From assembly GCA_038501785.1 (NCBI GenBank), contig JBAMJR010000040.1, positions 6,132,001-6,196,000 on the forward strand: a DNA stretch of 64,000 nucleotides. Reading direction: 5' to 3'. The position numbers were made by a program, and so were the translations under genes. Each line of letters begins with the position of its first letter. Position 1 is the first letter of the stretch. Below, piece by piece: positions 36,501 through 46,346 of this stretch. Origin of the DNA: Myoxocephalus aenaeus. Its lineage: Eukaryota; Chordata; Actinopteri; Perciformes; Cottidae. The notes under the pieces were generated by a model, which saw only the letters and a program-made list of their open reading frames with translations, was not told where the DNA came from and searched no databases.

Positions 36501-39110
36501 AAAAACTCACATACTTGCTGTTTTTTTTCTCTGCATCCTACGACGGTTCCTTGGGCAAAGGCTGGAAAAGAAAAGTAGAAGGTCAGAGGTCGGCTTTCAC
36601 GAAGGCTTTAATCAACTTTCCCTTTGCATATTTGCGGACGCAGAGCAGCATATGTCCATTTAAAAGCACAGATGGCGTGTCTTCCAATTATATCTAAGGC
36701 GAGATGATGGAAGCTGAAGGTTATTTTGTTCTCTCCCGGTTTTTATGACCTCTGAGGACGGCGTTTCTCTCCTCGACCAGAAAATACGAGCGAGTAATGG
36801 CCACCTCATCATCAGCGTTAACGACCGAGAGACCTTTCCTTTCTCCCATCAACGGCATCACACAGATAGAATTTGTTTTATCACATTTGCTGTAGGGTAC
36901 GGTGATAAACAGTGCTCCACTTTGTTTCTCTGTGAACAACCACGTCTTGCCTCCTACATTCATCTTTCCGGTCAAGGAGCACATGAAAACATGTGCTCCT
37001 TGAACGGAGGGAGAAAACAGCTCCTTTGCCTTCTTGATATTGGTGAATGAGCCACTTTTGTGTAGATAATGACTCAGCTAATCATAATCAGGAAGCTAAT
37101 GATCTGTTTAGCCAATCAGAGGAGCCAAGGCGAGACGCCTGTCTGGGCAGCGCATTGGCATTCCCAGCAGCTCCCCTCTCGGCTGTGCCAGGCTATCTGC
37201 AGCAGCGAGGTGGACTTGGTATTCAGCTGCCCGCCCCGGCCCGTCGGCCTGCGCTCTGTCGCTCTGTCTGTCCGACCGGCCCCGGCGCTGTCAAAGAAAT
37301 TCAGTGCTCTGAAGAGGCGCTGATCCATCACACCTCTCCAGCAGCATGTCATCTAAATGCTAAGTACTTCCACTGCATCTTTAAATCAAAACAAGAAAAG
37401 AAATGAGCACATGGGGGGGTGCGGGCGGGCGGGCAGTTGGAAGGGATAAAAGCTTATAAGGGCACAATAGAATCTGCCGAGCAAACCCTTTGCTTTTTGA
37501 TTACATTCATTTTCGAGGGAGAGGAAATGTGGGAGAGGAGAAACTGGGCGAGAGGGAATGCGCATGAGGAGCCCAGAGACCTTGTTATCCCTTCAAATGA
37601 ACACGGAGAAAAAAAGAGGGAGAATAGATATTGATACACCCGCCCCAACGGTTCCACCAAAGAAAATAGTACGTTGTTTGGTTTCTCTCCAAAAACCATC
37701 AGAATGTACCGGAGCTGCTCCCACAATAGGATCCCCCCGTGCTCTCCCCCTGTCTCAGTCGGACTCAAAGCTATATCGATTGGAGGGATTCTTGAAGTCG
37801 GAGCAGAGTGCTGAGGCGGCACAAGCGGCCGGCACTATTAACTGCTACTACTAATTAAAAGGGTAACAAGGTGAGTTTGGCCCCACGAGTCGAGCTATGC
37901 AGGAGCCGGAGACGGCTGCTTGCCTGCCTGCCATGCACACCGGTAAACAGTGCTCACCGCCTATGGTGTTTACAAGACAGGAATCCAAGGACATCGAAGA
38001 CAAATTCATCTCCCGCTGGCACGAGGGGTGAGCGAGATTCACAGATAAGGAGAGAGAGAGAGCGCGCGAGAGAAAGCGGGGAGCACACTAATAAGCGCTT
38101 CGCTAATTGCTCATGTTGCGGTGAAATTGAAACATTTGGACCCCGTCTCAGAGCTCGGGGTGCCCTCGTTTCTTCGCCACTTGTAAACATCGAGTGCTGT
38201 GTGCATACGTGATAAAGTTTTGCAGTTCAAATGAGGTGCACATGCCCGGATCTCTATGTGAGTGCCAGCGGAGATTGGCACAAATATTATAGGATTCAAT
38301 TAACTTTCTTCCTTATCATCAATACAGCATATTCTAGGATCAAAGTATTTTAAAGATACAGTACGCCTCGCATTACACAAATACAAAAATCCCCAGCCGA
38401 GGCAGCACTATGGCTCCCATTAATTCTTTGGAGCCGGGAGGGGGAGACACTGCAGGTACAGCACACGGTGTGTTTGCCCGGTGCTCAGGGGCACACAAAG
38501 CAGAGGCGTCATATTTGGTGGCACTTCAAGCCACAAAATTCCCACCAGGAGCCCACCCAGCCATTATGGAGGCAGGCCATCGCTGCAGCAACTACACATC
38601 CTTCCCCAGGGTCTCTCCTAACAAGTGGACTCCTGCACAGGGTTATTGTTGGTTTCATCAGCTGGAGACTCATAGAGGGCCCCAGTCATTACCAGCCGCT
38701 GGTGTTATTAGACTAACAAGCGCAGCTACCGCCAACTGAAGCTCCTGAGTGGATGCCTCTTGCCCATATATGAACCCGATGCACAAAAGCATCAGTACAG
38801 CAGACCCGGTGCTATTTCAGAGGAACAAAAACAACGTATTTCCTGTAGGCAGCAACAGGAAAAGCCAATTATCTCGAAATTAAGCTCAAATCCATTACTG
38901 ATGTAAAAGTATAGTAATTTAAGAAAAGTCCATTCAAAGGGGAAATAATAGTTTTTGAAAGTTTTGGCACTGAGAAGCTGCATTCATTGATTTTCTTTTA
39001 CTCTACGGGGCAATTATCCACCCAACGTTGACATGCTATATAACCTATTAAAGTTGTTATGGATAATGTGTGAGAAAACTATTACTTTTATACATATAAA
39101 ATAGTAGACA
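33530..39110. other. Intergenic, with a GC-richer block and a strong hairpin
   Basis: No gene is supported. 36700-38250 is richer in G+C and CpG than its surroundings and contains a perfect 14-bp-arm hairpin (36972-37003). A 20-base string at 35968-35987 resembles a cloning-vector polylinker. A CA array of about 15 bp lies at 33787-33801. Confidence 0.5.
36972..37003. repeat. Perfect 14-bp inverted repeat with AAAA loop
   Basis: TCAAGGAGCACATG, AAAA, CATGTGCTCCTTGA. After one mismatched pair, four more pairs extend the stem to about 36967-37008. Each arm contains an E-box (CACATG/CATGTG). Confidence 0.95.
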
Positions 39111-39360
39111 CAGAACTACATTAGCATTCATTCAGATTTGTGTTTCTGGCCACCTGGTGAATGTCAGTCCAATATTCACACTATTCACTCTCCTTTAAGC
39201 TCGGTTTCGAGAATCTTGAGGAAAATATCTAGCTGCTAAATGAGCCCTTATATTCACCAGCTAGTTGCTAACTTTGTGTGTGTGCAGTTTATTGCTGGGC
39301 AGCGTACTGAGAACAGCTGCCTGCTGCTGGAAATGAGATTGATGAGAGTAGAATTTGCAG
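39110..39360. repeat. Probable dispersed repeat fragment
   Basis: GGCCACCTGGTGAATGTCAG, TCCAATATTCAC and TTTATTGCTGGGCAGCGTAC are phrases I recall from an interspersed percomorph repeat. There is no second copy in the window to confirm it. Confidence 0.35.
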
Positions 39361-42210
39361 GGCTGTAAACCAAAATAGTTCACATTACATGAAGACATTT
39401 AGATTAATTGGTAATAGAAAAAGTATGTATCTAAAAAATATATATAATAATAAATAAATCATGTGTACTTTGTTCCAGGCCGACGTTGGTTTACATTCAT
39501 TATGAACGATATGAAAATCAATAAGCAGCCTCTTGAAACTGGCTCAAGGTACGAGATTATTGCATTGAACGTCGAGTCTACATTTTTCTTGCCAATGGTA
39601 CATTACCGTTGCGCAATGAGTGCAGATTCATTTGAAAAGTCAGCAGTGAACTACCTTAAAACGTTTTAAATTTTTTTTTAAATGCAGACTTGATGTTTAT
39701 TATGATGGATAACACAAATAAAGCAAGTGTCAAGAGCCTGCGTATTGATTTTCATACCAACAGAAATCAATGGAAAGCAAAAGGATACTTGGAATAAAAA
39801 GGGGGGGCTAACATTTGTAAAACACAGCAGTGTGCTTTTCAAAATGATTAACTGTGTTATTAAGTCAATGTGATTTGTAGTAAAAAGGCTAAAACAAACA
39901 AAACCACTATACGGTCAAATGACTTACGTCAACCACATTGGCATATTGTAGCTAGTGCAGGTTATTTCAAACAATTATAAACTCATAAGGGGTTTTATCT
40001 ATAATAATGCATCATATCTTATAAATTGAGCATGTGTTTTGTTTATGAAACCTGCAAAGTAACAGGTAAATACATATGTTCAATAAATACTGTGGCGATA
40101 AGAGAACATAATGTCACGTGTGAAAAGTTATGTAGTGTAAGTATACGGTAGCATAAAATTAAAGAAATTCAACACAAATCTCAAAATGATATTTTAGCCA
40201 TGAATATGGAGGAAGGTAGCAGCGCTAACCAATGAAACAGGATGCTGTTGGGCATGCTTGAACGTGACCAGTCCATGGCGAGGCGTTCTGCATGACACAG
40301 GGTACAAAAACCCCGTGTTGAAATGTGGCCTATAGCTCTGACAATTTCACACCAGACGAAGCTCTGGAGACGAGCATTGTGCCGGCTAAAACTCACATGG
40401 CAGTTCAAAGCCTGGCGATGACAGAACTTCAAACAGGGGAGCTGGGTAAAGTGTGCTGAAATTGACAGCAGAAGGGACCATGTTCACTGGGTTTCAGACA
40501 AAGAGGAGGTGGGTGGGGGGTGTATATGCCTGGCGAAGGCAATCAGAAAGAAAAAAAAAACTCTTTTATTAGATGATGACAGCAGAAGAGGGAAACAAAA
40601 AATAAAAATAAATAAAAATGTGTTGTTTTATTTATGCCTTCTGAATGAACGCCAGAGGAGACATTAGATACCGTAAATGTAATCATGACACTTTCTGCTG
40701 AATGTATGTTCCATAACACAACACCTATGATAACACAAATGAAAACATCTCTATCAATCCAACCTACTTCAATATATTTTCTGCATCAGTCCACAAGCTA
40801 TCTCCACAAGACTGATGATCGTGCCACAGCATCCGACAAACAGATGAGCTGAAACCAAGGGAGTGCATTTTTCCTCTTCCGCTTGATAAATAGGGGAACC
40901 CTTTAATGAAAGCGAAATAAAGAGTATATTTGCTTATCGAGCGTAACCCCTGCGTACTCCGGTGCACGTGTGTTGTCTCAGCGTCAGTCATTTTATAAAT
41001 GTACATCCGGAGGCGAAGCGGCCTGGCTACAATATGTTATCCCTGAGGATCCAGAGGGAGGCTGTCAGATACAATATGACAGGAGCACCATCAGTTCACG
41101 AACACCAATGTGAGTGAAAGCCTGGAGGTGAGCCAGCAAGACACAAAACATAAACGCTGGCGTTTTTTTCTTTTTTTCTAATGCATGTATCAAAGAACGC
41201 ATGGTGGGTAAGTCATTAGATTAAGAATACATTAAAAACTACTAGTCTCATATTTGTATCTCTCTCTCTTGGCAGACACGGCTGCAAAAAGATAAATAAG
41301 AAAACTTCTTTTAACCCAAAGCTGCTGAAATATATTCTATTATTTGTGCACGGTTAGAATTTGGAGCTCAGAATTTAATCATTTCAGCATCAAATGAGAC
41401 CAAAAGCCAGCAGTGTATTGGAGGACACTTTGCACAGCACGCATATCTAATATTTGAAAATACTCTGGCCTGGTTTCTCCAATTAATTTGGAAGACGCAA
41501 ACATTTCTCTAATTTCCAGTTCGGATTTCCTCGCTAATATTTCCCCACTGTGTCGAAGACAAGACCACTGATAACACATGTTTTTCTACTCTATGCATCC
41601 TTCAGAGCCTGCAGTAGAACAAGTTACTATTCAAGAAGCAATCTACTTATTATGCATTTTATTTAGTCTTAATAAATGCTGCTGGTCACGGAGCTACATC
41701 GCCTAATGAAAGAGATTTATTTTTTCTGGTCCACCTTTATCTAAACATGGCATCTCACTGAGGATACAAATCTGTTTGCAAGAGGTTCAGAAGGCAGCAG
41801 TTCTGTGACAAATACAAGAGCTGTGTAGCAGCATAATATACTCAAAGCATAAAAGATAGGAGTTAAGTCACATCGGGGTTAATGTAAAATAGGCTGAAAG
41901 CCAAAAGGTTATTAAAGGACCGCTTGAAAAATATTGTGATTTTATAATGTCAGAGGGGTGAAGTTGTTTAGATAAAGGTATATCTGATAGAAGGTAGTGA
42001 TGAGTTAACATTCACTAATAGAGGAATTTGGCAGCGTCCCGGCTTTTCAGCTGAACTTGCTTCTCTTCGGAAAACATTTTATTCAGTAGCGACTGCAGGA
42101 TTCTCTCTTTTCGTTAGCACAGCGCCAACAGTGGTCACAAGTTGTTTCAAGTGCTGTTCGAATCAGATTAGTGGTTTAAAACAAAGACAGAGCAGCCCTT
42201 AAGATTATAC
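39361..42210. other. Intergenic, nothing recognised
   Basis: AT-rich sequence up to the LTR element. No gene or repeat was recognised. Confidence 0.5.
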
Positions 42211-42214
42211 ATAA

Positions 42215-42812
42215 TGTAGCCGGCTCAGGAAATGTTCTTCCTGGGCTGCTGTAGGGCTGAGTAGACCTTAGCCCCTCCTACTTCCTGGTTCCCAATTACT
42301 TTGGGCCACCATAAAAAGCCACACCATGAGCTGCCTCTTTCTCTCTTTGACTCCAAGGCTTCGGTAGGTGTGAACGTTGGCTCCCTGAGTTGAGGCATAT
42401 TTGCTGTGAGTTCATGCTTATCTGTCTTTTGCTCTAGGTCCAGCTCCAGGCTCAAGACGCTGACTGCCGCTGCTGTTTTGTTTAACTCCTTTATTTGCTT
42501 ATATTTATGGTTTTGTTTTACTTAGTTTTGTTTTGTATTGCTTGGTTTTGTGTTGCATGGTTTTATGTTAGTTATTTCATTTAGTTGTATTGGTTTTAAC
42601 CTTTTAGATGTGCTGGACGTCCTGTATTTTAATATTGTGTCAAAGTTGTTGATTATAATAAATGTGATACTCCTGAAATAATCCTGTGTCATTAAGCCAT
42701 CCACTGCCACATGGATCCTTTTAAACTGCAAGTGCTTTAGTTGTTTTTAGCAGTATTAAAGGTGCAGTAAAAATTGAACCTGATCAAGGCCAGGTCGCGG
42801 CCCGTGGTCACA
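42215..42812 (+). repeat. 5' LTR of the Gypsy element
   Basis: It starts TGTAGCCGGCTCAGG and ends GTGGTCACA (TG...CA). A TATA-like CCATAAAAAGCC lies at 42308-42320 and an AATAAA at 42657-42662. It includes a 35-bp T/G-rich segment (GTTTTGTATTGCTTGG and onward) that the 3' LTR lacks. Confidence 0.92.
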
Positions 42813-42815
42813 TTC

Positions 42816-42833
42816 TGGCGTTGGCGGCAGGAT
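42816..42833 (+). other. Primer-binding site of the Gypsy element
   Basis: TGGCGTTGGCGGCAGGAT begins three bases after the LTR. TGG would pair with the CCA end of a tRNA. The primer tRNA was not identified. Confidence 0.6.
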
Positions 42834-43039
42834 CCAGTGGTAGTTTGGGTGGGTTTACGAGACAAGGATTTGTTTTTCGACTTATTAGTTTTATTTTATT
42901 TTTGTGGGTTTAAACAAAACAGCAGTGTGCACATCGAGGGACTGGCTGAGTGATTGGTGTTGCCCTGCCTTGGGTTCTTCCGACTAAGTTAAAGTGCGTC
43001 CATTGACGGTGCCTTTACTGATCTATCTTTATTTCAGCC

Positions 43040-43342
43040 ATGACCAGTGAGCTACAGGAATTGACAGACTTGGTGCAGCAACTGCGGTCTGAAAAGGAGC
43101 AGCTGCTGCAGGAGCGAGTAGGGGCCCACATACGCCAATTGTTAGACAGCCGGGTTATACAGGAAAGCTGTAGCCCCTATGCCTCTCCTATTGTCCTGGT
43201 GAGGAAGGATGGTAGCCTAAGACTCTGCGTGGACTACAGGCTGTTAAATAACAAAACACGGAAGGATGCCTTTCCTCTACCACGGCTTGAGGAGTCCTTG
43301 GACGCCCTGTCCGGAGCCAAGTGGTTCTCTACCATTGGCTAG
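43040..43342 (+). pseudogene. Gag N-terminus fused to reverse transcriptase, truncated
   Basis: About 26 residues of a coiled-coil-like Gag start (MTSELQELTDLVQQLRSEKE) run straight into the RT fingers (LLDSRVIQESCSPYASPIVL, then RLCVDYRLLN). Capsid, nucleocapsid and protease coding are absent, so an internal deletion has joined the two in frame near 43115. The frame stops just after AKWFSTIG, where the next RT motif has lost bases. The 5' leader (42813-43039) is intact upstream. The fused product would have no enzymatic activity. Confidence 0.88.
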
Positions 43343-43834
43343 TGGCTACCATCAGGTTCCAGTCACGGAGCAGGACAAGATGAAAACAGCTTTCGTCACC
43401 CCCTTTAGACTATTTGTGTTTCATAGGATGCCATTTGGCTTATGCAACGCTCCCAGTATGTTTCAGCAGCTGATGGAGAGGATATTTGGTGACCAACACT
43501 GCTGTTCCCTGCTGCTTTACCTTGATGTTGTGTTTTCCTCACTGTAGATGAGCACCTCAGTCTCCTGGACCTAGTTTTGGGCCGATTCCAGAAAGGGGGA
43601 TTAAAGGCTAAGCTTGAGAAGTGCCATTTCTTCCAACAAGAGGTACAATACTTGGGGCATGTAGTGTCTGCCGCCGGTGTCGCTACAGATCCCAGAAAGA
43701 TTGCTGCTGTGGCCGACTGGGCGACCCCAGGTACTGTCCCTGAACTCGGGTCAACTCTGGGCTTTGCCAGCTACTATAGACGTTTTGTCGAGGGGTTTGC
43801 CAAGCTGGCTTCACCCCTCCAGAGTGGTTGCTGA
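43337..43834 (+). pseudogene. Reverse transcriptase palm and thumb, broken
   Basis: The palm continues in another frame as ASGYHQVPVTEQDKMKTAFV with MPFGLCNAPSMFQQLMERIF. The catalytic box reads YLDVVF, so the second aspartate expected in the YxDD box is missing. A stop follows at about 43545. The thumb and connection resume in a further frame (43577-43834) with FFQQEVQYLGHVVSAAGV and FASYYRRFVEGFAKLASPL and end at a stop. The polymerase is dead on at least three counts: two frame changes and the damaged active site. Confidence 0.9.
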
Positions 43835-44477
43835 CCTGACGGGAAAGAAAAACCGCAGAGGCCAGGGAGTTGCACTGAGGGATGCCTGGACCCCCAGTGT
43901 GAAAACAACTTCAGAGAACTAAAGGCAAGGATGGTGTCTTCACCTGTATTGGCTTATGCTAACTTCCACCTCCCTTTCATTTTAGAGGTGGACGCCAGTC
44001 ATGACGGCCTGGGGGAGATACTTTCCCAGGAGCAGGAAGGCAAGGTTAGACCAATTGCCTATGCCAGCCGGAGCCTTCACCCTGCAGAGAAAAATTACAG
44101 CTCCATGAAACTAGAGTTTCTGGCCATGAAGTGGGCAATGACACAGAAGTTCCGTGAGTATTTGCTGGGCCACAAGTGCACGGTATGGACTGATAACAAC
44201 CCACTCAGTCATTTAAGCACAGCTAAATTGGGGACTACAGAGCAGCGCTGGGTGGCTGAGCTGGCAGTCTTTGACTACACCGCGCGGGTACCGCCCGGGA
44301 CGTAGCAACCAGAATGCAGATGCCCTGTCTAGGAAACATCCGTCTCACGACGAAGCAGTACCCATTCCGGCCCGCCCCGGGACTTCTGTGCCAGACACTG
44401 TACAAGGAACTGTTGTGACTGTGGGGGAAATTGCCCAACATGCTATCTCTGCTGTTCCAGATCGACCGATGACCTGA
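43835..44477 (+). pseudogene. RNase H domain and linker of Gypsy pol, broken
   Basis: The 43931-44305 frame carries the RNase H landmarks FILEVDASHDGLG, RPIAYASRSL, KLEFLAMKWA and TVWTDNNPLSHL. It shifts frame near 44285 and ends. The conserved tail continues in another frame as SNQNADALSRK. A shift near 43830 also separates the domain from the thumb. The acidic residues of EVDAS, KLEF and TDNN are present, so the breaks and not active-site change disable it. Confidence 0.88.
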
Positions 44478-44637
44478 TGGCACTGCAAGGAGCTGACTCG
44501 GCCATTAGTGCTGTTCTGTTTTTTTTGTCAGCAACAGCGGATGCCAGGCCGTGAAGAGAGAAACAGTCTCCATCCTGCAACACTAGGGTTGCTGCGCCAG
44601 TGGGATCGTCACCATGCGAAAATGACTTCTGTACAGG

Positions 44638-45165
44638 ATGTACCATCGGCCTGAAGGTGGAGAGTGTGTCTACCAGCTGGTGCTCCCAGAGAGCCTGTGG
44701 GAAGAAGTGTTCCAGCAGCTGCACAGCCATCATGGTCACCAAGGTATCGAGCACACCACAGAGCTGATTCGACAAAGGTGCTATTGGCCAGGCATGGGGG
44801 AAAATGATCAAAGACTGGTGCCAAACATGTGAAAGATGCAGTGTTGCGAAAAATACGCAACCACAGGTTCGAGCTCCTATGGGCCATTTGCTGGCTTCCA
44901 GACCTAATGAAATCCTGGCCATTGATTTCTCATTGCTGGAGTCTGCTAGAGATGGGAGGGAACAAGTGTTGACTGATGTTTTCTCCAAGTTTACCCAGGT
45001 TATCCCAACCAGAGATCAACGAGCCTCTACAGTGGCAGATGTACTAAGGAGTGGTTTTACAAATTTGGAGTCCCAGCTCGACTACACTCCGACCAGGGCG
45101 CAGTTTCGAGAGCACAATAGTTCAGCAATTGTGTGAGTTGTATGGCATCAAGAAGTCTAGAACCA
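44638..45165 (+). pseudogene. Integrase, N-terminal half, broken
   Basis: The HHCC zinc-binding module is visible: HSHHGHQGIEHTTELIRQRC and then, after a frameshift near 44810, WCQTCERCSVAK. The core follows with NEILAIDFSLLE and VLTDVFSKFTQ, where the first catalytic Asp lies. A further shift near 45090 disrupts the segment with the second Asp, and around 45165 the sequence jumps to the C-terminal tail. The rest of the catalytic core is therefore deleted. Confidence 0.88.
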
Positions 45166-45169
45166 CCCC

Positions 45170-45568
45170 CTACCACCTGTTTCTGTTCCTAGTGTTCACC
45201 CTATCCCCATAGCTGAGCCTGACCCAGCTACAACAAGTCCTGACACAAGGGAGCGTGACCTGTGGATGGCAGTCGGATGGGCGACTGGACCAAAGGACCC
45301 CCGTCCTGTCAGAGTACAAGTCCCACCTAAAATGGACCTGGCGCTTCACTTTGTAGCGCCCCCAGCAGCTTCGCCTGAGGCTTCTACTAGTTCCTGTCCA
45401 GCCCCCTGTCCTGAGGTGGTAAGAAAGTCTACCCGTGAGACAGCCGGTAAACACTCAAACCCTCACCATTTGCCAGCGACAGTAAGGAAAAGTGCAGACG
45501 GGGCTACAAATTCCCAGATACTTGGCTCTAGTAGTTCTACTTCGGCTCCTTTTAGACCCTGGTCTTAG
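45170..45568 (+). pseudogene. C-terminal tail of Gypsy pol
   Basis: A proline- and serine-rich tail frame (45266-45568) has PVRVQVPPKMDLALHFVA and a basic RKSTRETAGKHSNPHHL segment, ending RPWS before a stop. Tails of this type follow the integrase core in fish Gypsy pol proteins, but I have no firm family name. It abuts the deletion in integrase. Confidence 0.6.
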
Positions 45569-45601
45569 TAAATTATCGGGCCGGCAATTTAAAAAAAAAA
45601 C

Positions 45602-45618
45602 AAAAAACTGGGGCAGAA
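45602..45618 (+). other. Polypurine tract
   Basis: AAAAAACTGGGGCAGAA lies immediately before the TG of the 3' LTR, the position expected for plus-strand priming. Confidence 0.75.
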
Positions 45619-46180
45619 TGTAGCCGGCTCAGGAAATGTTCTTCCTGGGCTGCTGTAGGGCTGAGTAGACCTTAGCCCCTCCTACTTCCTAGTTCCCAAT
45701 TACTTTGGGCCACCATAAAAGCCACACCATGAGCTGCCTCTTTCTCTCTTTGACTCCAAGGCTTCGGTAGGTGTGGACGTTGGCTCCCTGAGTTGAGGCA
45801 TATTTGCTGTGAGTTCATGCTTATCTGTCTTTTGCTCTAGGTCCAGCTCCAGGCTCAAGACGCTGACTGCCGCTGCTGTTTTGTTTAACTCCTTTATTTG
45901 CTTATATTTATAGTTTTGTTTTACTTAGTTTTATGTTAGTTATTTCATTTAGTTGTATTGGTTTTAACCTTTTAGATGTGCTGGACGTCCTGTATTTTAA
46001 TATTGTGTCAAAGTTGTTGATTATAATAAATGTGATACTCCTGAAATAATCCTGTGTCATTTAGCCATCCACTGCCACATGGATCATTTTAAACTGCAAG
46101 CGCTTTAGTTGTCTTTAGCAGTATTAAAGGTGCAGTAAAAATTGAACCTGATCAAGGCCAGGTCGCGGCCCGTGGTCACA
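45619..46180 (+). repeat. 3' LTR of the Gypsy element
   Basis: At 562 bp it is collinear with the 5' LTR except for the missing 35-bp T/G-rich segment, one A fewer in the TATA-like run, and about eight substitutions. AATAAA is at 46025-46030. Confidence 0.92.
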
Positions 46181-46342
46181 TTCTGGCGTTGGCGGCAGGA
46201 TCCAGTGGTAGTTTGGGTGGGTTTACGAGACAAGGATTTGTTTTTCGACTTATTAGTTTTATTTTATTTTTGTGGGTTTAAACAAAACAAGTAAAAGTAT
46301 AAATTGAACCTGATCAAGGCCAGGTCGCGGCCCATGGTCACA
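46181..46342 (+). repeat. Extra leader copy plus LTR terminus at the element's 3' end
   Basis: 46181-46289 repeats the 109-bp leader found at 42813-42921. 46290-46342 repeats the last 47 bp of the LTR with a 6-bp insertion (GTATAA). The ATAA target duplication follows directly, so this composite end is the true outer boundary of the insertion. Confidence 0.92.
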
Positions 46343-46346
46343 ATAA

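Larger units (their letters stand above)
42215..46342 (+). mobile_element. Degenerate Ty3/Gypsy LTR retrotransposon
   Basis: The element is 4128 bp with a 4-bp target duplication ATAA (42211-42214 and 46343-46346). In order it holds a 598-bp 5' LTR, primer-binding region, a Gag start fused directly to reverse transcriptase, RNase H, integrase, a polypurine tract, a 562-bp 3' LTR, and then an extra 162 bp made of duplicated leader and LTR terminus. The order RT-RNase H-integrase identifies Ty3/Gypsy. Gag, protease and the second half of integrase are missing, and pol is cut by frameshifts and stops, so it cannot act alone. The LTRs differ by only about eight substitutions plus two gaps, so the insertion is not very old. 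Confidence 0.95.

Noticed and set aside
37047..37406. 119-codon plus-strand frame in the GC-richer block
   Set aside because: It overlaps other frames on both strands, and has no domain and no splice sites of note. The GC content makes long frames likely.
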